This document shows positions 21,048 through 33,073 of a stretch of DNA of 64,000 nucleotides, in pieces. Source of the DNA: Pseudopithomyces maydicus (Eukaryota; Ascomycota; Dothideomycetes; Pleosporales; Didymosphaeriaceae); NCBI GenBank assembly GCA_026873275.1, contig JANTUC010000003.1:1860001-1924000 (forward strand), given 5' to 3'. Position numbers and translations under genes: made by a program. Position 1 is the first letter of the stretch, and each line of letters opens with the position of its first letter. The notes beneath the pieces were generated by a model. It ran no database searches. It had not been told where the DNA came from and was given only the letters and a program-made list of their open reading frames with translations.

Positions 21048-23613
21048 TTAATGACATACGCCATGTTTGTCTAATGCATGCCTCATGAAATGTCCAGTCC
21101 CGTGCAGCATCTCGTTACAAGAAGGATGGCGGCACTCAAATTCACTGTCATACTGGGGTTCTTTGAAATGCACCTTGACATGCCTCTTTAAGACGTCCTT
21201 TCGTGGCACATGGCGAAGCCTCCTTTCGTACGACAACTCTTCATTTCCAATGCAGATGAGGCAGACTGGGTGAGGAAGTACGATCGGAAAGTCCGACAGC
21301 GACTGGATCTCCACTGTGGTGATATGTCGAAGTGGGTCAGTGTCTCGTACGACCCCATCTAATATGCTACCACATTTGTTCCGCTTGCTCGAAGCCCCAT
21401 CTATACACGCGATCCATTCAGACTTCTTCCGCTTGGATGCATTTGGCCGCCGCGTCTCTTGTTTGCGGCATAGCCTGATGAGATCGCGTACAAACTGTAC
21501 GCGCATTCCATCAGTTTGAACTGGCTTGAAAAGCATGTTGGCAACAGCCGCTCGCTCCTTGAGTTCGAATTCATAAGCAGGTAGCGTCAGAACATCCTCT
21601 GCAGCTTGGCCGCTCAACTGTTTGGCTATATCAATCGTATCGATCGAGTCATGGAATTCGCGAATGGCCATGTTCAGCCGTTGTTTGTGTAGTCTTTGGT
21701 ACGTGCTTCCAATCTTGCGTTTCGTCAACTCGTATCTCTCGTAAAACATGGTCCCTTTGCCCGTCGCAACTGGACAGTAACCAGCATCGCGAAGTTGATT
21801 CTTGTACAGATCACGTTCCTTGCGAAGGCCCCGCAGTAGCGAGTCATTCCGTACCTCTTCAAGTTGATCATCGTTGAGCTCCGTAGGGGCGCGTCGATCT
21901 CGCGACAAGCCCATCCTCGCGACAGACTGAATCAAGAGGTCTTCTGAAGGGCTTCCAAAATAGATGGATTGGAAGTCGCGGGCAATATGTGTCGGTGTGT
22001 AATATTTCTCGAATACATCCCCAGAATGACCCATGGTTTGATTACGTTCAACCGGGTCACAAGCAACTGGTGTCTTTTGTTAGTGCTCGTCACGACGCAG
22101 TGAGAAATGTAGGTTGAAATGAACGTACGGTTAATGTTCCTACCGGAAGCTCTTCGTAACTGGTAGAGCTCCAGTGGGTATTCAAAGCCCGCCACACGTC
22201 CCAGCCGCACGAAAATGTCCCGGTACTTTGCGTACGGAAAAATTTCGTCTTTCAATAGATGTATGCTGGTAGACGCTTGCTTGAAATTACAAAATATCGG
22301 GCGATTGAGCAGTTCGTCCTTCCACTTCAACTTTAGTACATCGCGTGACTCCAGACGTAGATCAAAGATCTCTTGGACATCTTTAAACCCATATCTGAAT
22401 GCATCGTGGAAAAAGCCTAATGCGAGGAAGAGCATTACGATACAAAAACAAGGCAATGCTTCAAGACGGAAAGTAAACTTTTTCCTTTGAAAAAGCGTTA
22501 GTTAGCTTGCTGTTGCTCCGCATGTCATTCTTCCCACTTACGGTTTGCCACTGCTATCTTTATTCTTGACTTCCTCGAGATTCATATTCGCAATGATGGT
22601 GGCCCCGTCGGTGTTTCCGGCGCTGCGAACCTTCATGAGTTCGACATCTTTGAACTTGAGTGCTACGATGGCTCCAGGTCTTGTAGCGGTAGCTGCGGAT
22701 AAGATCAGGAGAAGCAATATGACGATTCGAACGAAGCCATGTAGAGCCTTCTTGTCGTCGACCATGAGCGCGTGAAGGACAGGATAGAGATCTTGGACAG
22801 ACATAGCGAGCTTTTCCTTTTCAGAATTGTCGAGGTCCAGCGTATAGATCCACTGCTGCTATATTAACGGGCCGCTACGAAGCACATCATTCATCACAGA
22901 GAACCTACATTGCAGATGTCATCTAGAGTATCCGCGTCCATACGATGACCGGCAACGTTTCGATAGTACATGCTGAGTCTTTTCCAGTAGGCCATTATAG
23001 AGCTTGTCTTCGTGATGCGAGAGCGTTTCTTCCGCCAGCGAAGATAGGCTTTTAATGTTCCGGGTCTACACGCAAGGAGTTGTGCTTCGGGAGAATTCTT
23101 TGTCTTTTTTGCAATCTTCAAACAGTACCTGTTGAAACACTCTTGCCGTCAGCCAATTTCAGACTATTCAGAGTAGCGTTGTGAGAAAGAAGCCGCTTAC
23201 TGCTCCCAGAACTCGGCCTCCCTCTTCCATAGTGCTACCGTTCGATTTGAGTGCCTAGGTTTCGCCGGTCCCTCCGCATCGAGCTCAGTGATATCCTTCA
23301 TGATCTCTTCTCCTTCCGAGTCTAACTCCGTGTCCGAGCCGCTCCGCACAGGAACTTCATCTTCGGAATCGCCATGGGCGTTGTATTCTGAAACTGAACC
23401 CACTTCGCTGTCCGAATTCGAGTATGCATCGAAGGGCGAGCTTGAGGTGGAACCGCTGTCCTGATGCGAGCCGGCCACTGATGGAGGGCTGGATGGCCGC
23501 AACCGACGAGGGCCACGGCCGCCATCTTTGGGCGGGAAAGATTCGGCGGCCGCATTGCATAGTTCCGTACGGGCGGAGCTTCTGGGACGTCCGGGGCGTC
23601 TTGCCGAGGGCAT
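21048..23613 (-). CDS. DUF3435 tyrosine recombinase, Starship-captain family
   Basis: The minus-strand model is 23613-23201, 23128-22909, 22858-22542, 22484-22129 and 22066-21048. Introns are 72, 50, 57 and 62 bp. The frame is intact and encodes 774 residues. The N-terminus is an acidic, Ser-rich tail after a basic GRPRSSAR motif. The catalytic part shows R271 in TATRPGAIV, R428/R432 in YQLRRASGRNI, H449 in TMGHSGDVF and Y457/Y458 in FEKYYTP, followed by DFQSIYFGSP, all typical of DUF3435. The last 75 residues hold two C2H2-like fingers (CLICIGNEE...H...H; CRHPSCNEML...H...H). DUF3435 recombinases move giant fungal elements called Starships by cut and paste, and sit at the element's 5' edge pointing inward. 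This gene fits that position relative to the junction near 23,960. Some DUF3435-FluG genes are not in recognised Starships. Confidence 0.88.
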
Positions 23614-23960
23614 CTTCAAATGGAGAGAAGAGAGGAGTATAAGAACAACAAGAAGAAAAAGAGAAAGCTGTCCGAGCAGATGGGCGCGGTACTTCGATAG
23701 CAGGACCTGCCATCGCTATAAGTAGGGGCGGACCACTAGCCATGACCGTCAATTGTGCCATGACTGAGCCATTGACGGGTGATGGTGAAGGAAATGGGGC
23801 CCGAGCTCCTGCTCTTGGGCCCGCTGCGAGCGAGCGCGCTAGACCGGGGGTGCTCGTAAAAGCAGCGCTGAGGAAGGTGTTAAGCGAGGTGAAATGGCCT
23901 CGAAAAGCGGCGGCAAAACACATCCCAAAATGGACGCCATTCCACTCTCTCATAGATATA
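23614..23960 (-). promoter_or_regulatory. 5' flank of the recombinase and candidate element edge
   Basis: This is 347 bp of GC-rich sequence between the recombinase start and the sharp switch to AT-rich, RIP-mutated DNA. It should hold the recombinase promoter. If the recombinase is a captain, it would also hold the 5' terminus and terminal inverted repeat of the element. I could not identify a terminal repeat or target duplication, because the other end is outside the window. Confidence 0.45.
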
Positions 23961-25671
23961 AAAAGGTATTTATTATTTTCTTATCCTAAGCCATATCGCA
24001 TATTTAGAATATATTTTATTTTAAATTCTATTTCTTTCTTAGCTTAATAATAGAAGGTAGTCTAAATTAGTATTTCTAGATTAACTAATTCTAATAATAA
24101 TATATAAAATACTAAGTATATCTTTATATCTAGCGATAGTTTTAACTTATAGTTTATAAGTAATATTTATTTAAAAATAAAAAATAGTCTAACTTTAATA
24201 TAATCTAATTTCTTATATTTCTTCTTCTATATGCAAAGATTTTTTATAAATAAGTATACTTTATCCCCCTTTTTTAACTAAGGTGCCGTTTTTCGTTTCT
24301 TATTAATATAGGAAATTATTTATTATTAAGACTTTTTAAGATTTTCTTATAATTCTTTATATATTTATTTTATAATTTCTGTAGTTTTTTCTACTTCTAC
24401 TATATTAATAATTATTAATAAAACTTAATTAAAAAGATATAAATACTTTCTATAATTTATATAGTATAGCGTAATTCTAATTATTATTAATACTTTATTA
24501 TTGTATGCCATTTATACTAAAAATAATAATAAAACCTAATTATCTTTCTTTTTATTATAGTAGATACATAGGTATATTTCTATAGTCTAGTTAGTATATT
24601 CTATTTATCTATCTATTTATAGGTAATAAACTGTTAATAGCTTTTATTTTATTTTAATAAGTACTATAAGTATTATCTAGTAATTTAATATAAAGAGTTT
24701 ATCTCTATTACTAATAATTATTTTTAGTATACTATAGTATCTTATAAGTCTATTAAGTATAAAATATTTTAATTAGTTTATAGTATATTCCTTCTTATAG
24801 GGTATTATCTTGGTGTATTTTATAAATTTATTTATAATAACTAATATTATATTATACTTAACGTCTATAGCTAGGTCTATAGATCCTAATAATTTAGTAA
24901 TAAAATTTATAGTAATATCTTTTTATAGTATTATAAATATTTCGATAGCTTATATTTCTCTATATTTTAAATATATTATATACTTATTTCTTTAGCAGTC
25001 TACGCACTTTCTAATATAATTAATTATATTTTTTTAATTCCTTTAAAATTATAGTTTTATTAGATTAGTTCTATTATCTTACTAATTCTAGGATATTTAT
25101 AAAAAGAATTATTATAATATTATTATATTACCTCCTCTTACTGTTCTTTTAGTATATTTTTAATAACTATTATTAGTTAATTAAATTCTATTATAGGTTC
25201 TAGTAATCTATCTTTATTTTCTTTAAAGATTATTAAATATATCTTAATTTTATCTCTTATAAGATCTTTTCTTCTACTTAAAGTATTTACTTATTTATTC
25301 TTTTTTTAGTATATATAGAATTTTAAATTTATACTATCTAAGGGCTTCTAACTATTTTATTTATTATAATATTAATTCTTTTATTATTATAAACTGTAAT
25401 AGGTTCTTATAATTTATAAAGATTATAAATTTTAAATATCTATGTACGTAGGTTCTCTAATACTTAAGTACTTTAATAATAATATATAGTTTTTTATTAT
25501 AGATATTGTAGCGTGTTTTTATATTAATAAATTTATATAAATAGTAAATAATAGAGTGCTATTATTTATTTCTTTTTTACTTTATATATACTCTAATAGT
25601 TAAGTCACTTATATTAATATCTATATATAGTAATTTATTATTTTTAAAAGCAACTAGGACTGGCGCACTAA
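23961..25671 (-). mobile_element. Gypsy-2, 3' part (RNase H, integrase, truncated chromodomain)
   Basis: Read on the minus strand, 25,670 down to 23,961 gives degenerate Ty3/gypsy protein in order: RNase H starting at SAPVLVAFKNNKLLYID, the integrase zinc-binding part (KCVDC), the integrase core (ITINFITKLLGSIDL, ILVIINKFIKYTKII), then KKGDKVYLF and the start of a chromodomain (YGLG.ENNKYL). The chromodomain stops abruptly at about 23,960, and no 3' LTR follows. The continuation on the 5' side lies at 33,074 and beyond, on the other side of the inserted Gypsy-1. Confidence 0.8.
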
Positions 25672-25676
25672 TATTT
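25672..25676 (+). repeat. target site duplication TATTT (left)
   Basis: Five bases directly before the left Gypsy-1 LTR, identical to 33069-33073 after the right LTR. Confidence 0.85.
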
Positions 25677-26298
25677 TGTTACGATCACAACAAGAAACCA
25701 TAAGACAGTAGGAAAGAATTACATGCAGGACGCCAGCGACCAAGACAAAGGTAATAGTCAGCTATACGCTAGACAGCGGGGCCAGCTAGACGACGCATCA
25801 CGTAACTATAATCCCGCCAAGAACGCAAGATCCCAGAAGCACTAAGTCTTAGCGGGAGCAGAGCAATTACTCCCGCTAAAAAAACAGAATTTATAAGAGT
25901 AGAGCGATTACTCCCGTCCAAAAAATAGAATCTACGGGAGTAAAGGGAGTTGCTCTCGCTAAACAGACGGAACCTACAGGAGCAGACCGGTAGGTCCAGG
26001 GACAGCGAAGGATAGACAGAATAGTATATAGTCTAAAACACTCTCTATACATTTCCTATTCTTTATAGTTAACTTCTTATATATCTTCGCATACTCGCTC
26101 ATAGCTAAATCAAAGCTCTTCTTTATAACTAAGGATCGTTAGCCTTCACAGAAGATAGTTGTCTTACTCTCACCAACAGGATAAAAATATTCGCACTATT
26201 TATTGCCTAACTATTACTCGACTACTAAATACCCGCAAGACTCCTAAGAAGCCTACCTGCCCTCATATGGACTAGGTAAATAGAAACCCCTTATAATA
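25677..26298 (+). repeat. Gypsy-1 left LTR
   Basis: 622 bp, starting TGTTACGATCAC and ending TTATAATA (the terminal CA has become TA). It contains about three tandem units of about 42 bp around GGGAGCAGAGCAATTACTCCCG (near 25,853-25,985). The differences from the right LTR that I checked are all transitions, as expected from RIP. Confidence 0.92.
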
Positions 26299-26449
26299 CT
26301 TTAACTACCTAAAGGTTCAAGTTAATATAGCAACCCTAGTAAGCTCTACTAGCTCATAGGCTCCTGGTGGAAGTACTGCTTCTAGACCTACAATAAGCTT
26401 AGCAGCGATGCTGGCAGCCTAAGCCATAGAAATACAGGAACTCTGTGCA

Positions 26450-27350
26450 TAAATAGCGGCCTTGATAGCTACTACACAGGAATAAGCGCAAGCACTACTC
26501 TAAGTCTAGATAAGGCCTACAGCAAAGGTACCCTTTAAAGTAGCCGAATATTATAACAGAGGAAAGACGGGGCTTAAGACCTTCCTTACTAATATAGAAC
26601 TATACTACCGTTACAACAGCGAGATCTTCAGCACTAACTAGACTAAAGTCTTAGCAGCAGGAATACATATAAAAGAAAAAGCCGCCAAATAGCTTTAACC
26701 CCTTACCAACAATTACCTAGCTTACAAAGACAAACCCGATAAGTGGGATAATACTACAAAAAAGGTCTTCAACTCTTAGGACGGATTTAAGGAACAAATC
26801 GAAATTATATTCAGAGAGGTCGATGAAGAAAAGAAAACAAAACAACAGATATAACGCCTTAAATAGACTAAGTCAGCCAGCAAATACTCATCCGAGTTTA
26901 AGCAGTTACAGGCTAAGATAAACTAGAATAATACCCCCTCCAAGCCGCATACTATAATAGACTAAAGGAAACAGTTAAGAACAAATTAACACACCATAAC
27001 CAACCAAACAACTTAGAAGAACTCGTTAAATTATCAGTCCAAATTAACAATCGACTGTACAAGCGGTACCTAGAAAAGAAGGAGTTAGAAAAACCAGTGT
27101 TCGGCCAGAGGGCCAACACAAAGAAAGCCCATAACACCGATAAAAGGAATCGGGACAAAAACATCGTTATAGCCAACAAAGCCCACGAAAAACAATAATA
27201 GAAAAAGGGTAAGCGCAACTACCAAAACAATAGACTCTCCAATAAAGAAAGATAACAACAGTATAACAAAAAAGTCTGCCTAGGATACGGAGAGCCGGGA
27301 CACTTTATACACGATTATACCATAAAAAATAAGATCAAAGGAAACGATCG
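26450..27350 (+). pseudogene. Gypsy-1 gag remnant
   Basis: Plus-strand fragments read as a retrotransposon gag: EYYNRGKTGLKTFLTNIELY, then EFKQLQAKIN, and near 27,270-27,320 a CCHC-type knuckle (CLGYGEPGHFIHDY) whose second and fourth ligands have mutated. Stops interrupt it repeatedly. Confidence 0.75.
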
Positions 27351-28319
27351 CAAGTAATACAGGTACAAATAGCCTCTATCGCGAAAGAAGATAGCGAGAT
27401 CTCAGAGTCGGAATACAAGTCGCCACAAAAATACCTACGCTTAACCCTATAAGAAAAAAAGATTTAGGAACAGATATCAAAGGACATCTACTAGCTATGC
27501 GGGAGCGGAATGCACCACGCTAGAGATTACAATAGAAGGGTCCAAATCTGCAGAAATACATATAAACAAATATTGGCACTCGCAGACCGACACTAAGAAG
27601 CAGTTAATAACCTATACAACCAAATCCAGATCCAGATCCAATACAAAAGCATTAAGTAGTATCTATACTATCAAGAAAAGTGCAGGACCCATAATAAAAT
27701 AAGGGATGACATCCAAAAACGACCTAGAGACCCTACCCACAAATACGTCCGCCCAGAGGATTACTAAATAGCAACATACTACCAGTATAATCAGGAAAAT
27801 TAGAAAAAAACCCACCTTTAAAAAGGATAAATAGGGTACTACGACGACACCTGCCAGATCCACTACAAGCATAAATACACAATAGGATGGTGGCCACAGG
27901 GCCCGATCTATAAGTATACCTCAAAAGTAAGTATATATAGTACCAATTACAGAGTAAACCACGATATAACACATTAAGACTTTACCCACTGGAAAGATTG
28001 CGAAAAGAAATGCTTCACGCACTATTACACAAAAGAGGAGGATACTACAGACCCGTCCAGCGAAGAACACTAAAGGATGGCGCCAAACAAATATATACTA
28101 GAAGGATACAAGTAGCACAGACAGAACAAAACCAAGAAAGAAAATAAGCGCCTAAATCAAGCCAGGGCTCATTTCAACAAGCTCTATATAGAATGCGACT
28201 AAAAGCAAAACGCCACTTACCTAGGGAAAAACCTAGAGGAACTGAGCGACGCCGACAGCAAATTAGAAAACTAATGCGCCACTAAAAACTGAACTATACT
28301 AGTAAAGGCGCCCCTATAA

Positions 28320-31300
28320 AGGTTCACAAAGCAGATTAGAACAACAACCTACACCTTAAAAAAAAAGTCACAATTAAAGGATACTAAGTAACAACGCTTA
28401 TAGACCCCAATGCTACCAGATATCTAATCTCACCTAAAGTAGTAGAAGAGCATAAGCTGCCCTACCGGAACAAGGCGACACCTATTTAAATAGAGATAGC
28501 AGATAGGACGTTCTCCTAAGAATACAGCAAAGACTGGTTACGCCTCGAAACAACTCCATTACCCATTAGCCTAAATAGACTCTAGAGCCAACACAGCTTC
28601 ACTATAATAGACTTAGGAGGCCTAGAAGCAATCATCAGTTATAATTAACTATTAAAATATAATCCTATCATCGACTAGCAAAAGAAAACAATACACAGCT
28701 AAGAACCTATAGTTAGGGTTACTAGCATAAGGAAGTTATAAGTACGCCCGAAGGTTCAGTACACACCTTAGAGAGAGAAAATTAGTAGAAGAAAGACTAT
28801 ACAGCAGATATCACTTTATAAAATCGCAAGAATCTATAAGAAGGACCCTCAGAAAGTAGGCGTTATTTGGATACAAAAAAGTAAGCTCTAGAAGAAGGGG
28901 CAAGAAACTCTATCTATACCCTAAAAATACTAAGACTTCGCAGAACTCTTTCACAAGAAAGATGGCAAAACACTTCCAGAACACTAGAAATAGGATCACG
29001 AGATCTACTTGCAAGAAGGCACAAAGCTACACCTAAAACAACTACAACTACTATCGCGAGATCAACAGGAAGAACTAATAGAATAACTAAAGAAGAACTT
29101 AAAGCAAAAATTTATATAGCCCAGTAAGAGCCCAATAGCCTCTGCTATACTATTTATACCAAAGAAGAACAGACGACTCCGACTATATATGGATTACTAA
29201 CAACTAAACAACAAAACTATCAAGAACCGATATCCGCTACTACTAATAACAAAGCTTATAGATCGACTCCAGGGAGCCAAGTGGTTTATAAAGTTTAATA
29301 TATAAAATGGCTTTTACCGTATCCGCATAGCCAAAAGACACGAATAGATAACCGTGTTCTAAACACGCTATGAATTATATAAATTCACAGTTATACTAAT
29401 GGGACTTACAAACGCCCCAATAACGTTCTAAGCAATAATAAATAAGGCGCTATATGAATACCTAAATGTATTCTGCACGGTATACCTAGACAATATACTA
29501 GTATACTCTAGAAGAACAATTAAAGAATACGTGCAACACGTACGGAAAGTATTAAAAAAGATAAAAGAATACCGGTTACTTCTATATCCAAATAAGTGTG
29601 AGTTCCACACGACGAAGACTAAGTACTTAGAATTTATTATCTCGAGAGAAGGGATCGCCATAGACCCTAAAAAGGTGACTACAGTACAAAAATAGCTACA
29701 ACCCAAGATAGTAAAGGATATCCAGTCCTTTCTAGGATTTACCAACTTCTACCAAAAGTTTATCACCAACTATTCCAAGACAACGGCACCCTTAACAGAG
29801 ATTATAAAGAAAGAAGTAAAATTTAAGTAGGAAGAGAAACAACGTATAACATTTAAAAGCTTAAAAAAGCTATTTCTCTCAACACCCCTCCTACAAATAT
29901 TCAACCTACAGAGGAAAACCCAAATTAAAACAGACGCATCCAACTACGCACTAAGAGCAGTATTTACACAGCAGTATAAAGATAGGAAGTGGAAACCAGT
30001 ATTCTTCTACTTACAGAAATTCTCTAGAGCAGAGTTAAACTACAACGTCCACAATAAGGAACTACTAGGGGTAGTAGACACTTTCAAATAATGGGAAACG
30101 CAGCTCATAAGAGCACCCATAAAGATCAAGATATGAATAGACCACATAAACCTTACTAGCTTTATATCGACAAAAAAGCTCAACCAATAACAGGTACAAT
30201 AGACGGAGTTCCTCGCGAACTTCGACTTCACGATTTATTATCGCCCAGGAACCCTCAACAGGGCGGTAGATGCCTTAAGCAGAAGGATCAACCTAATTGA
30301 AGATAAGCCGGAATTATATAACGCAATACTCCAAAAAGGGTATAACGGGACTCTAGAATATAACTAACCCAAAGAATCCCAGAAAAACAAACAACTTCCA
30401 AAACTTAAAGTGCAGAAAGCATCAGTCGGACTAATAGATTACTAAAAACAGACTATTATAGGGATACAAAAAGCACCCAAGCTAATAAAAGAACTACACA
30501 AGTCCAGGGAATGGGGACACCCAGGCATAAAAGAAACAACGCGACGCATCGCGAACGAATACACTATCCCTAAACTTAAACAGATAATTACTAAGGAGAT
30601 AAGCAATTATTTAGCCTGCCATAAAAATAAGTCTAAAAGACATAAGCCTTATGATCTCTTATAACCATTACCAGCAGCCTAACGGCCATAGCAAAGTGTA
30701 ACAATAGATTTTATAGTAAAACTCCCAAAATCGCCATAACCAGGAACGAAACAAATATGCGACACCATCGCAGTAATAGTAGACAAACTCACGAAAGCCG
30801 CAAAGTTCAGGCTTATAGAAGAGTCTATAACGGCAGAAGAACTAGCTTATAAAGTCAACAACGCGCTATTTATAGAGCACAGCCTACCAGAGGAACTTAT
30901 TACAAATCGCGATAAGCTCTTCACGTCCAAATACTAAAATATGTTTATTGCAACGTTAGGGACAAATCAAAAACTATTAATAAGCTTCCATCTACAGACA
31001 AACAGACAAACGGAAAGAACTAACCAAACGCTGAAATAGTACCTGAGGTTCTACATTAATAGGTAATAAGACAATTGGGTAGAACTGCTGCCAACAGCAC
31101 AGCTAATATATAATAGAGCTAGATTAAACACGACAGGATATTCACCGCACTATATAAACTACAGATATAAGCCGGTCGCTCATCAGAATCCACAAGACGT
31201 AAAAAGCATTTCTACAAAAGCCTAGAATAAGGCTTAAAGAATAAAGGAACTACACAACACCCTCCATAAAAAAATTACAAAAAGGGCTCTCTCAGCATCC

Positions 31301-31760
31301 GCAAACGCAAACAAGCAAAGGATTAAAGAACTAATCTTTAAAAAGGGGGACAAAGTTTTCCTATCACAAAAAAATCTAAAAACCAAGAGACCAAGCAAAA
31401 AACTGGACCATCTACAAATAGGACCCTTTAAAGTCGCAAAGACTAAAGGACCAGTTATAAGCAAACTGCTTCTACCACAAAGAATTAAAATATACCCCAC
31501 CTTTTATAAAAACCTTCTAGAACCAACACCTCCAGACGCTCCGATCGAGACCCAGCTAGAACTAAAAGACAATAAGTACGAGGTTAAAGCTATTAAGGAC
31601 CTATAAATAAACAAAGGTCAGTAATAATACCTAGTAAAATAGAAAGGATAGTCAGAGCAGTACAACACTTAAAAACTAAAAGAAAACCTCACAAACTACA
31701 AAGAATTACTAAAAAACTTTCGCTAATAAAAGTTAATACACCACTCTCAAGACAACCGCG
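28320..31760 (+). pseudogene. Gypsy-1 pol remnant (protease, RT, RNase H, integrase, chromodomain)
   Basis: RT lies at about 29,150-29,700 (LYMDY; FTVILMGLTNAPITF; VYLDNILVYS, originally YxDD). RNase H lies at about 29,930-30,240 (KTDASNYAL, HNKELLGVV). The integrase zinc-binding region is at about 30,500-30,640 (CHKNK) and its core at about 30,690-31,200 (VTIDFIVKLP, TNRQTERTNQTL). A chromodomain remnant is at about 31,570-31,740 (KYEVKAIKDL, YLVK.KG). In-frame TAA and TAG codons sit at former CAA, CAG and TGG positions. Confidence 0.88.
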
Positions 31761-31859
31761 CACAGGAACACCTAGTTCGAAATTAGCTAAGAAGGCAGAA
31801 AGATCAAAAGATAAGGAAGGATTAAGCAAAAAAAAGAATCAGCCTGTGACCAGCCTAGA

Positions 31860-32265
31860 TTAGTTAACAATACGGGTAGTATTGCAGAAACGGTAGCAGC
31901 CCTACTCTTCGAAGCCTCCTTCTCTAAGATCTCCATTATATTAGCTACATAGGTATTATATACAACAAAGGCCTACTCCTCCTCCTTAGCCTAAGTAATT
32001 TTAAGCCTCAAACAGGCAGCCTCCACTTTAGCAGCCAAAAGCTCAATACGCTTTTAATATTTTACTACCTAAACACGCTCCTACTCTTTCTTAGGAATCT
32101 AAAGACTACACTCCGCATAGACCGCGATGCATGCAGCACACTCCCTAGTAGAAGTATCTATAAAATACTTCAGAACCTTCTTCTCGATACAACAAGCACA
32201 CTTTATTAGCATTACTAAACTACGATGACGAACCTTATCAGCACGCGCACAATGTCTCTTAGTTA
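31860..32265 (-). pseudogene. antisense Cys-rich/coiled-coil reading frame inside Gypsy-1
   Basis: Between pol and the 3' LTR, the minus strand keeps one frame for about 400 bp, broken only by TAG/TAA explainable by RIP. It reads a Cys cluster (KCACCIEKK, ECAACIAVYAECSL), then a charged helical region (KRIELLAAKVEAACLRL) with leucine/alanine heptads. It resembles small hypothetical fungal proteins with a CxxC...CxxC head and a coiled-coil tail. The function is unknown. It could be an antisense accessory gene of the retrotransposon or a captured host fragment. Confidence 0.55.
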
Positions 32266-32429
32266 ATAATAGTTTCAGTACCTTGGGTATGGTCAGGCGA
32301 ACGAAGAATAAAAGAAAGGGAAAATAATACTACAGGGATCCCTACCTTTATAGCCGTAGTCACTATAGGGGTGATCGCGACGCCAGCGAACTACACCACA
32401 ACAATAAGTATAAGCTATCGGGACGATAA

Positions 32430-32446
32430 CCTTAAATAGGGGGTAA
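32430..32446 (+). other. polypurine tract of Gypsy-1
   Basis: AAATAGGGGGTAA lies immediately before the right LTR, where the plus-strand primer of an LTR retrotransposon is expected. Confidence 0.6.
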
Positions 32447-33068
32447 TATTACAATTATAATAAGAAACCATAAGACAGCAGGAAAGAATTACATATAAAA
32501 TACTAGCGACCAAGGCAAAGATAATAGTTAGCTATACGCTAGACAGCGGGGCTAGCTAGACAACATATTACGTAACCGTAATCCCGCTAAGAACGCGAGA
32601 TCCTAAGAGTACTAGGTCTTAGCGGGAGCAGAGCAGTTGCTCCTACTAAGAAAACAAAATTTATAGAAGTAGAGCAATTGCTCCTGTCTGAAGGATAGGA
32701 TTTATAAGAGTAAAGGGAGTTGCTCCCGCTAAGCAGACGGAACCTACAGGAGCAGACTAGTAGGTCCAGGGATAGCGAAGGATAGATAGAATAGTATATA
32801 GTCTAAAACACTCTTTATACATTTCCTATTCTTCATAGTCAACTTCTTATATATCTTCGCATACTCGCTTATAGCTAAATTGAAGCTCTTCTTTATAACT
32901 AAGAATCATCAGCCTTTACAGAAGATAGTTATCTTACTCTTACTAGCAGGATAGGGATATTCGCACTATCTATTGCCTAACCATCACTCGACCACTGAAT
33001 ACCCGCAAGGCTCCTAAGAAGCCTACCTGCCCTCACACGGACCAGGTAAGTAGGAACCCCTTATAATA
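32447..33068 (+). repeat. Gypsy-1 right LTR
   Basis: 622 bp, the same length as the left LTR. Its start TATTACAATTAT is the RIP-mutated form of TGTTACGATCAC, and it ends TTATAATA. Confidence 0.92.
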
Positions 33069-33073
33069 TATTT
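33069..33073 (+). repeat. target site duplication TATTT (right)
   Basis: Matches 25672-25676 and confirms that Gypsy-1 inserted as a unit. Confidence 0.85.

Larger units (their letters stand above)
25677..33068 (+). mobile_element. Gypsy-1: Ty3/gypsy chromovirus LTR retrotransposon, RIP-inactivated
   Basis: A complete 7,392-bp element with two 622-bp LTRs and a 5-bp target duplication. In order on the plus strand: gag (about 26,450-27,330) with a zinc-knuckle remnant (CLGYGEPGHF), protease region, reverse transcriptase, RNase H, integrase and a C-terminal chromodomain remnant. All frames are interrupted by TAA/TAG, and the catalytic YLDD box reads YLDN. It lies inside Gypsy-2 in the opposite orientation. 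An antisense reading frame sits between pol and the 3' LTR. It cannot encode working proteins. Confidence 0.92.

Noticed and set aside
24810..24995. Plus-strand membrane-like 61-residue frame.
   Set aside because: It is the complement of the Gypsy-2 integrase remnant, and the hydrophobicity comes from AT richness.
25850..25990. CRISPR-like array suggested by repeated GGGAGCA...CTCCCG units.
   Set aside because: About 42-bp tandem units inside a retrotransposon LTR, in a fungus, without spacers.
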